From NCBI GenBank assembly GCA_028285105.1, contig JANQQE010000030.1, positions 124,001 through 188,000 of the forward strand: DNA of 64,000 nt. Direction: 5' to 3'. A model generated the notes under the pieces. It was not told the DNA's origin. It ran no database searches and saw only the letters and a list, made by a program, of their open reading frames with translations. The DNA comes from Alphaproteobacteria bacterium. GTDB lineage: Bacteria > Planctomycetota > Phycisphaerae > UBA1845. This document shows positions 8,601-16,075 of the stretch, in pieces. The position numbers were made by a program, and so were the translations under genes. Numbering within the stretch: position 1 is the first letter of the stretch; each line of letters opens with the position of its first letter.

Positions 8601-10371
8601 GAACGATGCCGACAAGACCGAACCCGGCGAGTGCGGATGCGGTACGGCCGACGCCGACTCCGACAACGACGGTGTCGCCGACTGCAACGATGCGTGCCCC
8701 GGATTCGACGACAGCGTCGATACCGACAACAATGGTACGCCTGACGGTTGCGAACCTTGCGGCAGCGATGCCGACTGTGACGATGGATTGTTCTGCAACG
8801 GTGAGGAAGTCTGCCAGAACGGTTCGTGCGTTGCCGGTAGCCTGCCTTGCGAGTCGGGCGATTTCTGCAATGAATCGAATGATTCCTGCGACGCCGACGG
8901 CTGGGCCGCTCCGATCGGTATTCCGGAACCAAGCTTTGGCATCCGCGAAACGGTGGCCAACACCTACGGCAGCGATTCGTACTACACGCACTGGGTCGAT
9001 CGCAATCACGGTAGCGCGACCGACAGCAACAACCCGAACGGTTCGCCATCGAAACCGCGCGTGACGATTCCGACGAACCTGCCAGCCGGCAGCGTCGTGG
9101 AACTTCGCGGTGGGCCTTACAGCTACTCGATTGGTGGCGACCTGCCAATGTCGGCGAACGGTACCGCGCAGCAGCCGGTCTTCATCCGTGGACCGCGCAA
9201 CGGAACCCGACCGCGCGTGACCAATTCGGTCAACTTTGGCGGTAAGTACCTCATCGTCGAACACATCAAGTTCGACGGCGGGAACGGTTTGTTCACCGAC
9301 GGTGGCGATCACCACATTGCGGTTCGCGACAGCGAGTTCATCGGTGGTGGTGGTGCAGGCATTATCATCATTTCGTGGGATGGCAGCACGTTGCACGACA
9401 TCGTGATTTCAAACTGCGTCGTCCACGATTGGGGCGATTGGCAGGCCAGCTACGACCAGGATTATCACGGTATCAACATCGGCCCGAAAACGAACAACAT
9501 CTGGGTTCTCGACAGCGAGTTCTATCACAACAGTGGTGATGGCATACAAATCAACGGTGGACAGGGTGGATGGGATTCGACGCACCACATCTACCTCGGC
9601 CGCAACGAGGCGTGGCAGAATAAGCAGACGGGTTTCTGGGCGAAACAGTCTCGCCATGTGATCATGTCTGAGAATATTGCCCACAATCATCGTCCTAGCG
9701 ATTCGTCGTTCCACGCTGCAGGTATGGGCGGTCAGTACGATCCGAGCCCGATCTGGTTCCTTTACAACGAGATCTACGACTGCGATACGGGCTTTGCACA
9801 GATGAGCGGTGACGGTGGTGGTGGTAGCAGCTACTACGTCGGTAACGTGATTCATGACCTCAACGACAGCAACAACGACTTTAATCCGAATTCGGCATGG
9901 TCGAATGCGGCGTTCACGCTGATCGGTACGACCAACCGTTACATCATCAACAACACGGCGTACAACGTGCCAGCTGGCATAAACGGACCGGCGACGTATG
10001 GAAGTTATGTCATCGCCAACAACATCGTCTCGAACATCAACGAATCGGGCGGACGCCATGTGATGATCGAGTATCCCGGCGCGGTGAACAACTCGTCGCT
10101 GACCAACTGCCTGTTCTATCAAAACGGCAGCGCAGTGGACATCCAGTGGGCCAACAGTTATCCGCAAGCCACCGGTTTCTCCGGATCGTTCAGCGCCAAC
10201 CCGATGTTCGTCAGCCCGAACTCCGACAACTTCGCATTGCAGTCGGGCAGCCCGGCGATCGGTGCAGGTTCATCCAGCGCCGAAGAAAGTGTATACAACA
10301 CGTTCGAATCAACGTACGGCATCAGCATCCGACCAAATCGAGCAACGGTAGACATCGGAGCCCCATACTAA
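5614..10371 (+). CDS. Giant lipoprotein: PKD, Cys-rich repeats, TSP3-like loops, C-terminal beta-helix
   Basis: This 1585-residue protein has a lipoprotein signal ending at Cys28 (ISSGIGC). In order it has an acidic linker, a PKD-like domain (TWDFGDSSRPV; about 105-165), and eight Cys-rich modules of the form C-x4-DCDDG-x-FCNG-x-E-x-C. Between the second and third modules lies a beta-sandwich (VIDYDDAFVAYINGTEV). The seventh is followed by a concanavalin-like domain (about 725-920) and calcium loops of TSP3 type (DSDGDGVADC). The last part, about 1097-1585, is a right-handed beta-helix of roughly 490 residues with conserved YDQDYHGI, NSGDGIQIN and THHIYLGRN. That final domain is the whole business end of the lipoprotein at 16076. 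Beta-helices of this kind often bind or cleave acidic polysaccharides, but no catalytic residues can be assigned here. Start: AGGAG eight bases before the ATG. Confidence 0.88.
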   Translation: MNLFEDRSGLRPLGAACLAIFISSGIGCQSPTESSSNDESNSDTQSSADTGSGDDREVEFSTLVDGEPELTDEFTEEELEELAQETPPEGSVLMPVTDDSGNSGVYSLIAQPISPATPDTWSFAIQAVNPVGGRRLSFTWDFGDSSRPVRGGRTTHVFSEPGEYNITVTGHEFQSGLLALSSDVANLGDDVFSIEFGIDVEALEVSECDEDADCDDGLFCNGAEVCNDGDCVSSDGPCGDDDCNEDTDTCIAEEDPQDPEGPGGGGPGGPGGNGCTTDAECDDGDFCNGEESCVAGACVSGDAACPTSGCNETLDACTDVLIAVGDQWHYQKGLSGTPSVGWSDTFFNDGSWLVGPTGIGYGDGDDATVLSDMAGSYLTVYARRKFEIPNGSEVSDLKLVIDYDDAFVAYINGTEVSRRNIGNPGSPVTRGTEADSGREAGVAEEIDLPVAGLLLNGPNVLAIEVHNYNIDSSDLTFIPQLLIGDAVACTADADCDDGSFCTGVESCVNGACQPGAAPCDVEQCDEAGDFCYECASNVDCDDGAFCNGTETCDNGRCLVGTPPCSADLCDEANEFCGECSQDSDCDDGAYCNGVESCDGGSCVAGVAPCDDASLCNEGLDRCDECGNDADCDDGAFCNGSETCNNGTCKAGVAPCGPELCAEDRNVCDECASDSDCTDSLFCNGAEYCDTGVCMAGEAPCDESAGESCNEFSNACEVESSGGGFNEDFDGLSNGSDPSDWYDTGANNSLSQSDGLFKVQTAGGDKVLGTTSTQTNIHSHYVGDGSDSWTAYEFSGRMRATSSTGGVGVTFLSDYPNSDTYYRLREWGGGTFHISPHGTDISGGETDSGVNLSAGTWFNFLVELEDTGSRTEIRAKVWAEGSNEPNNWQIDCYDNNGTRVMQGTIGVWSMGAGDKQWDDFGVTFLNCDEDSDGDGEPDCSDGCPNDPSKQSSGQCGCGVAETDSDGDGVADCVDACPGQADVDSDGDETLDCNDGCPNDADKTEPGECGCGTADADSDNDGVADCNDACPGFDDSVDTDNNGTPDGCEPCGSDADCDDGLFCNGEEVCQNGSCVAGSLPCESGDFCNESNDSCDADGWAAPIGIPEPSFGIRETVANTYGSDSYYTHWVDRNHGSATDSNNPNGSPSKPRVTIPTNLPAGSVVELRGGPYSYSIGGDLPMSANGTAQQPVFIRGPRNGTRPRVTNSVNFGGKYLIVEHIKFDGGNGLFTDGGDHHIAVRDSEFIGGGGAGIIIISWDGSTLHDIVISNCVVHDWGDWQASYDQDYHGINIGPKTNNIWVLDSEFYHNSGDGIQINGGQGGWDSTHHIYLGRNEAWQNKQTGFWAKQSRHVIMSENIAHNHRPSDSSFHAAGMGGQYDPSPIWFLYNEIYDCDTGFAQMSGDGGGGSSYYVGNVIHDLNDSNNDFNPNSAWSNAAFTLIGTTNRYIINNTAYNVPAGINGPATYGSYVIANNIVSNINESGGRHVMIEYPGAVNNSSLTNCLFYQNGSAVDIQWANSYPQATGFSGSFSANPMFVSPNSDNFALQSGSPAIGAGSSSAEESVYNTFESTYGISIRPNRATVDIGAPY

Positions 10372-10418
10372 CAACGCGAAAGAAGCAGTAGTAACAAGAA
10401 GCAAACACCTTTCATGAT

Positions 10419-10453
10419 GCGGGGCTGGGCGAATTGTCGCCTGGCCCTGCTTT
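10419..10453 (+). terminator. Hairpin terminator after the giant lipoprotein
   Basis: A 14-pair stem (including G-T pairs) runs from GCGGGGCTGGGCGA to TCGCCTGGCCCTGC with an ATTG loop, followed by TTT. It lies 48 bases after the stop at 10371. The T-run is short, so efficiency is uncertain. Confidence 0.6.
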
Positions 10454-10509
10454 CGTATTGCAAAGCGCGTCGCATCAGAACCGCCCAAAAAAAGGATAAT
10501 ACACCCCGT

Positions 10510-10537
10510 CGTCATTCCCGCGTGCGCGAGAATGACG
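10510..10537. repeat. REP-like palindrome, copy 1
   Basis: CGTCATTCCCGCG and CGCGAGAATGACG form an inverted repeat with one mismatch and a short loop. A second copy is at 18046-18073. Elements with the core GTCATTCCCGC are common dispersed palindromes in bacterial intergenic DNA. Confidence 0.6.
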
Positions 10538-10629
10538 GGCAGGCGCAACCGTCAAACGATTTCCAACCGATTACATTTCAAGTAAGCTGAACTTTCAAAA
10601 AACACGTTCGGACTCTGGAACCTCAACTC

Positions 10630-12057
10630 ATGAAACTCAAGCAGGCACCTTGGTTGCTAATTTCAATTCTGCTGTTGGTCGCTGGCACGATTGCGACATT
10701 CTCTATCGTTTGGAAACTCAATCGCGATTGGGAAGCGGATCGACGATGGGAAGATTACCGAAGCGAGTTGGTTGCTGCAGGTGAGCCGGTGACTTTTGCG
10801 GAACTGGAAGCCCGAAGGCCCGAAGTCCCCATCGATCAGAACGGCTCCCTAATCATTGAATCATTGGCCGGGAAACTCCAAGAACTGCAATCCGAAGAAG
10901 TAAAGCACATTCCGATTCTGGATAGAGACCTCAGGCGCATGGACACTTTTGAGGGTATTTCGCCTGAGTCGGTGGAAGCCATGCGCACATTCCTTGAGAA
11001 ACACGACGATCTTGTAACGTCGCTCGCATCCTTGCACGCCAACACCGACGGGCGATTGACTGTCATGAACTATGACTACGAGGGCGACAATCCATTCGAT
11101 TTCACATTACCCTCACTTGCACCATGGAAGTACACTGGCATTCTCTTTCACCTTAAAACGCTGGCTCAATCTCTTGATACGGACATGGAAGGAGCAATGC
11201 ATGCCACAATCACGCAATTTGGAGTCGCTGCCACAATGCGCAATGAGCCGAACGGCATCATTCGAGTGGTACGGCTAAGGGTCATCCAGCAGGCGCTGGC
11301 CTCCATTGAATTCATGCTCCGGACAAGTGAACTAGACTCAAAACAACTCGACGAATTGTCACAACTTGTCAGCAAACGAATCGCAGATATTTCCCCAAAG
11401 GAATTCATGCGCGCCGAGCGCATTGCGATGCTCACATTCTATGACAGTTTCGCCGACGGCAAGATTGATTCGACCAAAATCTATGGCAACGAATTCATCA
11501 AACGGCTCGGGACGATTTCAAGACGTGACATCAGACGCGCTCAGCGGCTAGCCGCGTCAATCTGGACGAAGCAGATCGAGGTCGCTGATGATATTTTAAA
11601 ATGGTTGGATGAAGCCGACAGAATCGACAATGTGTCCAATCCCTTGGCCGCCGGGTTGCGAAGCGCCATACTCGTGGGGCACATCATGCCTTCGGCGACA
11701 GTCATTGCCCAGCTAACGGGGCGCAGGCTTGCCGAACTGCAATGTGCGCACACTGCAATCGCGGCCGAACGATTTCGACTGGACCAAGGACGGTTTCCCG
11801 AATCGTTTGACGAGTTGTTGCCGGGCTACATCGACGTAGTTCCCATCGATCCGTTCACGGGAAAGCCATTGTTGCTGGGCAAAAACGAGATTGGTATCAC
11901 CATTTACTCCGTCAGCCAAAATCTCGAAGACGACGGAGGTGATCTGAAAATCCGTAAGGGCAAGTACTCGCCACCAGACGTCGGTTTCCGGTTGGTAGAA
12001 CCCTCAAACCGAGGCTCGATCATCGCGTCGAAGGAAACGTCCGACGATTCCGAATGA
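10630..12057 (+). CDS. Membrane-anchored hypothetical protein
   Basis: This 475-residue protein starts with one hydrophobic segment (PWLLISILLLVAGTIATFSIV, residues 7-27). The rest is largely helical and hydrophilic and probably lies outside the membrane. Near the C-terminus, HTAIAAERFRLDQGRFPESF, then VPIDPFTGKPL and a YSVSQNLEDDGG-type end resemble the last part of many planctomycete proteins and of pseudopilin-like proteins. The fold is not otherwise recognised and no enzyme motif is visible. It sits alone between a terminator and the convergent zinc-ribbon pair. Function unknown. Confidence 0.75.
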   Translation: MKLKQAPWLLISILLLVAGTIATFSIVWKLNRDWEADRRWEDYRSELVAAGEPVTFAELEARRPEVPIDQNGSLIIESLAGKLQELQSEEVKHIPILDRDLRRMDTFEGISPESVEAMRTFLEKHDDLVTSLASLHANTDGRLTVMNYDYEGDNPFDFTLPSLAPWKYTGILFHLKTLAQSLDTDMEGAMHATITQFGVAATMRNEPNGIIRVVRLRVIQQALASIEFMLRTSELDSKQLDELSQLVSKRIADISPKEFMRAERIAMLTFYDSFADGKIDSTKIYGNEFIKRLGTISRRDIRRAQRLAASIWTKQIEVADDILKWLDEADRIDNVSNPLAAGLRSAILVGHIMPSATVIAQLTGRRLAELQCAHTAIAAERFRLDQGRFPESFDELLPGYIDVVPIDPFTGKPLLLGKNEIGITIYSVSQNLEDDGGDLKIRKGKYSPPDVGFRLVEPSNRGSIIASKETSDDSE

Positions 12058-12077
12058 TGCCGAAGTGTCATTCGGAC

Positions 12078-12674
12078 TTACGCCGGCTCGCCACATTCGG
12101 GGCATCGACGCTCGCGTAAACCTGTCAAGTCGTAGCCGCATTGGACGCACTTGTTTCGTTTGCGGCGGCTTCTACGGCGAAGTGGCCCGATGATGAGCAT
12201 GCTGGCCGGAATCGCAGCGATCCCGACGAATAGGCACCAAAGTGGAAACACGACGTAGCCCATCGGGAACACCTTGGTTTTCAATGGTCGCTTGGCTGTG
12301 GGCCTCCGCTTCGAAGGCAATGGCACTTGAATCGAGGACGCATAACCAAACCTCGTTATGCAAGAATCGTTCTCGAACGCAGGTTGTCGTAAGACTTTCT
12401 CTTGCAGATCGTCTTCCCGCAATCTCCGAAACTCGCGCTCGAACTCCATGAAATCCTCGTAATCCGGATGAGACGGCGGCCACGAGAATTTGTTCGCTTC
12501 ACTACCGACCAAGACAATCGCACTTCCGCGAAAAACGCTGGCCATGACCAATGAATCGCCGATCTTGAAAGCCATTCGGTGAGTCGTTTTCTTCTCCGAA
12601 AAACTGGTCGTAAAGATGTATACAACCCCGATTGACGCACCCAATAGCAATACGATGATCGTTCTTCTAATCAT
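12078..12674 (-). CDS. Small membrane protein with C-terminal double-CxxC zinc ribbon
   Basis: This 198-residue protein starts at the ATG at 12674, which overlaps the upstream stop as ATGA. The frame stays open further upstream but there it only shadows the neighbour. Residues 1-23 form a membrane segment (MIRRTIIVLLLGASIGVVYIF). A second one (LWCLFVGIAAIPASMLII) comes before a basic stretch and the zinc ribbon KCVQCGYDLTGL...CPECG at the C-terminus. This ribbon is a recurrent planctomycete feature of unknown role and presumably faces the cytoplasm. The gene is paralogous in layout to the one just upstream. Function unknown. Confidence 0.78.
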   Translation of the reverse strand: MIRRTIIVLLLGASIGVVYIFTTSFSEKKTTHRMAFKIGDSLVMASVFRGSAIVLVGSEANKFSWPPSHPDYEDFMEFEREFRRLREDDLQEKVLRQPAFENDSCITRFGYASSIQVPLPSKRRPTAKRPLKTKVFPMGYVVFPLWCLFVGIAAIPASMLIIGPLRRRSRRKRNKCVQCGYDLTGLRERRCPECGEPA

Positions 12675-13168
12675 GTTTCCTGTCCGCATTCGGGACATCG
12701 TGGCTCTGGCAGACGTGTCAGGTTGTAACCGCACATAGCACATTGGTTGCAAGCGCGACGGCGGCTCGCACGCAAGGGTATGCATATCAACGCCCAGACG
12801 GGAATGATTGAAAACAAAATCATGGGAACCCACATGGGAAATCGAATCAGGGTTCCGTATTGTCTCGAATGCACACACGCCCATGCGGGCGCCAATGAAG
12901 GATCAACACAATACTGCGGTGTCCCCGCTAGTCTGTATTCAAACTCGAACGACCCATACGTATAGCAGAAATGCGTTCGACCAGGGTTCCAGCCGGAGTC
13001 GTAAATACGGAGGTACCCGTCACGGCCCATGATCCAGATCGCCAGCGTGATGCCGGCTAACATAAGCGAAACAACGACCACGGATTTGCGAACAAAATTG
13101 AAGAACACCTGAGAGCGCATGCGCAAGTGTTGATTTCGGTCTGTTTGAGGGCTCGATTGAAAATTCAC
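12671..13168 (-). CDS. Small membrane protein with C-terminal double-CxxC zinc ribbon (paralogue)
   Basis: This 165-residue protein has a membrane segment at about residues 31-51 (VVVSLMLAGITLAIWIMG), a middle domain with YTYGSFEFEYRLAG, a second membrane segment (MWVPMILFSIIPVWALIC) and the ending CNQCAMCGYNLTRL...CPECGQ. The two-membrane-segment plus zinc-ribbon plan matches the downstream gene, with which it shares a four-base overlap, so the pair looks like a tandem duplication that has diverged. It follows the M23 peptidase gene by 30 bases on the same strand and may be co-transcribed with it. Function unknown. Confidence 0.78.
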   Translation of the reverse strand: MNFQSSPQTDRNQHLRMRSQVFFNFVRKSVVVVSLMLAGITLAIWIMGRDGYLRIYDSGWNPGRTHFCYTYGSFEFEYRLAGTPQYCVDPSLAPAWACVHSRQYGTLIRFPMWVPMILFSIIPVWALICIPLRASRRRACNQCAMCGYNLTRLPEPRCPECGQET

Positions 13169-13198
13169 CGACAGTAACGTGCCCTGCAGTTTCGAGAA

Positions 13199-15730
13199 TT
13201 ACTCCAATTGCGAAGTCAAAGATGCCCAGTCAGCGAGGTCAATGGTTGAGTTTCCGCCATCGGCATTTGCACACTCGCATTCCGGCTGGGCGATCGTGTC
13301 TGCGCCGAAACAAGACTGGAATTGCTGCGCGTCGGCCAGGTCGAAGTCGCCGTCGTTGTCGAAGTCGCCCGGAATCAGGCAGTTGCATTCATCAACCTGG
13401 AGGGCTGCTGCCGCGCTGAATTCAACGCAATTTGGCCCGATCACGAGTACGCGCAAAGAGTAATCGCCGACATCGCCTGCCCCGGCGGTATTGATCGTGA
13501 GCGTATCGGTAAACACGCCACCAAGATTCGCTGTCGGAACCAACGGCGATCCGTCTTTGTGCCATTGAACAAACAAGGACGCGCCGGCTGGCGGACTCAC
13601 GCCTACGCTAAATACTGCCGACTGGCCCGAATCGATGCATAGGCTCTCGGGCTGGGCGCTGAATTCAGGACCGACTATCGCCAGAACACTTGGCTGCGTC
13701 AAAACTGAATTACCGCAGTTGTCGGAAACAAGACAAACATACCCAGGCGATGACGCTTCGTCTTCCTGGCTTAGATTCGAGATTGATAGATTCGGCGAAT
13801 CAGCCCCTGTGATCGATCCAGAGTTGGCGAGTGAATTGCCATCTTTGAACCATTGGTACGTTATTCCGTCGCCCACCGCGCCGACGCTGATCACGGTGGT
13901 TTCGCCAGTGCAGGCAGAATCGGATGAGATCGGTTGGCTCGTGATTCCAACAGGATCGAACACATTCAGCATCGCCGACTCTGACGTTGCGACGATGCAA
14001 CCCTCTGTAGTCTCGCAAGTATACGTGCCTTGAAATAATTCGCCGATGTTTGAAACCGCCAACGTATCGGTATTCGCGCCTGAAATGGCCGCGCCATCGA
14101 TCAGATCGACTCCGTCAAGTTTCCACTGAAAAGACTCTGCACCGGAAGCAGAAATGCCAAATATTCGCGAATCACCAGGACAAGCGTTTTGAGGCAACGG
14201 GTGCGCCACAATGAGGTCGTCTTCATCGCAGTCGTCTGGACGAAGATTCTCGTTGCAATCGTTATTCGTTAATTGGCAGTCGTCGGGCGTGTCGTCAAGG
14301 TTACAATTCGTTGCGAATTCATCGACGATCACTTGTGTGTTAACCGTTATTCCGGAAACGTCATCATCCATCGGCGTAACGCTGCACTCGATAACCGCGC
14401 CAGGTTGGGTATGCGTTCTGGCAATGGCGTCTGCCTGACCGGCTGAGATGATTCGCCGCACCTCGTTGCCATCGACCGTCCAGACGTATTCGTAACGCAC
14501 GATGTCGTAGTCAAGGTCATCAAGAACTCGCGGCGTACCCACGCGACAAAACACGACCTCGTCACGAATGGGCGCGGGCGGATCAATCGAAATAGTCACC
14601 GGTTCTGGAGGACGATTAAATGCCGCGTCCGGAGCTGCGAGCATCTCGAATGGCGCATTGACAACATTCTGCCCATTGACATCCATTTCCATTCGCCACG
14701 TCCCGGTGATGCTGTTGAGGTCTGAATGAAATGGGATACTGTTCCAGTACCAACCTCCACGATGCTCGCTATTCGTTAGACTCCAGTTATAAGATGCAGC
14801 CAGCGATCCGTTGGGTCGATAAGTGCGCACATCAAGAACGGAATTTTGTAGCATCGTTCCACCAACAAAGAACCAGAATTTCCGATCGGATGCACCAAGT
14901 TCGAAATGTCCTGTGCGAGGCAAATCGTGTGGGGGAAGCGGTACCGTATCGAGAGCCACCGGCGAAAATGCGAAGTCCCAGACATAGAAATCTCGCTGTG
15001 CGGGTGTTTGATCGCACCACCCACTTTCGATGGGATTGCACGCGCCAGCATAGGGTTCGATGCGCGGGCCATTCTGGCGCGAGGCGAAGTGAAGGTGCGG
15101 ACCTGTGCTGTTACCGCTGGATCCTGTCAGGCCAATCTGTTCTCCAGCAACGACCAACTGCCCGGGTTGAACTTCGACACTTCCATTCTTGAAATGATAA
15201 TACGCGACAATTCTTCCGTCACCGTGATCGATGACGCAAAAGTTTGCCGGTTGCCCAAGCCAAACGGTATTCATATCGAATTCGCCATCATGCGCATCGA
15301 TGACGGTTCCATCCAATGCCGCAAAGACAGGCACGCCGATGGCTTGTTCACCAAATGTACGAATTCCAGTGTCGGTCGCGTCGTGACCGTTGTACGTCCA
15401 GCCGAAACAATCGAAATCCAAAACCCCGCCGGCGTTGTCGAGATCGTCGAAGTTCACTGTGAACAAGTCTTGCCAAAGGTTCCCGCCCATCGGATAAAAC
15501 GAATACTTCGGTGCTGCCTGCGATCGCGCCGCATTCAAAGCGGGACCTCCGTCGCGGATGTAACGTTCGATCGCAGCATCGATCCGGGCCTGATCGGCAT
15601 CGCTGACACAGGGCGATTGGTGCGCCCCTGACTCAATACCGCCGGGAGACCATTGCCCAAATACTTGATGTGAAGATACGCCGATGCAGAGAAACACAAT
15701 CCATGAACGGGTGATAAGATATCGTTTCAT
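13199..15730 (-). CDS. Secreted M23-type peptidase with Ig-like repeats and dockerin-like C-terminus
   Basis: This 843-residue protein is taken from the ATG at 15730, which gives a normal signal peptide (MKRYLITRSWIVFLCIGV...VFG). An M23/LytM domain follows at about 100-225, with H-x3-D in NGHDATDTG and the HLHF motif in STGPHLHF, the zinc ligands of the family. The middle has several Ig-like modules (FQWKLDGVDLIDGAAISG, YQWFKDGNSL, VQWHKDGSPL). The end has two dockerin-like loops (GDFDNDGDFDLADAQQF and a second starting NADGG). M23 enzymes cut peptide cross-bridges or Gly-rich peptides. In a planctomycete the target may be an extracellular protein or foreign peptidoglycan; this is not decidable here. 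Confidence 0.88.
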   Translation of the reverse strand: MKRYLITRSWIVFLCIGVSSHQVFGQWSPGGIESGAHQSPCVSDADQARIDAAIERYIRDGGPALNAARSQAAPKYSFYPMGGNLWQDLFTVNFDDLDNAGGVLDFDCFGWTYNGHDATDTGIRTFGEQAIGVPVFAALDGTVIDAHDGEFDMNTVWLGQPANFCVIDHGDGRIVAYYHFKNGSVEVQPGQLVVAGEQIGLTGSSGNSTGPHLHFASRQNGPRIEPYAGACNPIESGWCDQTPAQRDFYVWDFAFSPVALDTVPLPPHDLPRTGHFELGASDRKFWFFVGGTMLQNSVLDVRTYRPNGSLAASYNWSLTNSEHRGGWYWNSIPFHSDLNSITGTWRMEMDVNGQNVVNAPFEMLAAPDAAFNRPPEPVTISIDPPAPIRDEVVFCRVGTPRVLDDLDYDIVRYEYVWTVDGNEVRRIISAGQADAIARTHTQPGAVIECSVTPMDDDVSGITVNTQVIVDEFATNCNLDDTPDDCQLTNNDCNENLRPDDCDEDDLIVAHPLPQNACPGDSRIFGISASGAESFQWKLDGVDLIDGAAISGANTDTLAVSNIGELFQGTYTCETTEGCIVATSESAMLNVFDPVGITSQPISSDSACTGETTVISVGAVGDGITYQWFKDGNSLANSGSITGADSPNLSISNLSQEDEASSPGYVCLVSDNCGNSVLTQPSVLAIVGPEFSAQPESLCIDSGQSAVFSVGVSPPAGASLFVQWHKDGSPLVPTANLGGVFTDTLTINTAGAGDVGDYSLRVLVIGPNCVEFSAAAALQVDECNCLIPGDFDNDGDFDLADAQQFQSCFGADTIAQPECECANADGGNSTIDLADWASLTSQLE

Positions 15731-16075
15731 TGCCCTGTTCCAATTCCAATCGGCGAAAGCAACACGCCTGGCGAAATGATACATAATCGCGAAGATTACT
15801 TGGCGTCACTCTAAGTGTATTCAGCATATGGTTGCAAGTCCCAGATTGCCAGATTGCGGCGTGAAGCGACTGCACAAGATGCGACTTGGTCGTTTTTCCA
15901 AGTAGAGAAGTTACAGCGAATGTCGCTTCCACCGAGTTTAAGGCTGCTTGTCTTGCAAGAAGGAAATGTGGCATAATGATGCGTTGGCGGCTGACCGATC
16001 ATGGCAGAATGTGTTTGATTTCGCCGGAAAATGGTCTTGAGAATGACTGCACTTGTCGACGATCTGGAGGCACGG
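15731..16075. other. Divergent intergenic region
   Basis: This is a 345-base gap between the peptidase (minus) and the second beta-helix lipoprotein (plus). It has a small hairpin (ACTTGG at 15884-15889 with CCAAGT at 15898-15903) and a short tandem AGATTGCC/AGATTGCG. A GGAGG ribosome-binding site sits just before the ATG at 16076. No gene was seen. Confidence 0.45.

Noticed and set aside
6236-8895. Regular DNA repeats that could suggest a tandem array or CRISPR
   Set aside because: The period and variation follow the encoded Cys-rich modules; there are no unique spacers between identical repeats.
8375-9396. Long minus-strand frames of about 160-300 codons opposite the giant lipoprotein
   Set aside because: They are Arg/Ser- or Val/Ala-rich shadows created by the repetitive GAC/TGC codons of the real gene.
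15971-15990. TGTGGCATAATGATGCG resembling a sigma-54 promoter
   Set aside because: The spacing between GG and GC is nine, not ten bases, and the flanks do not fit the consensus.
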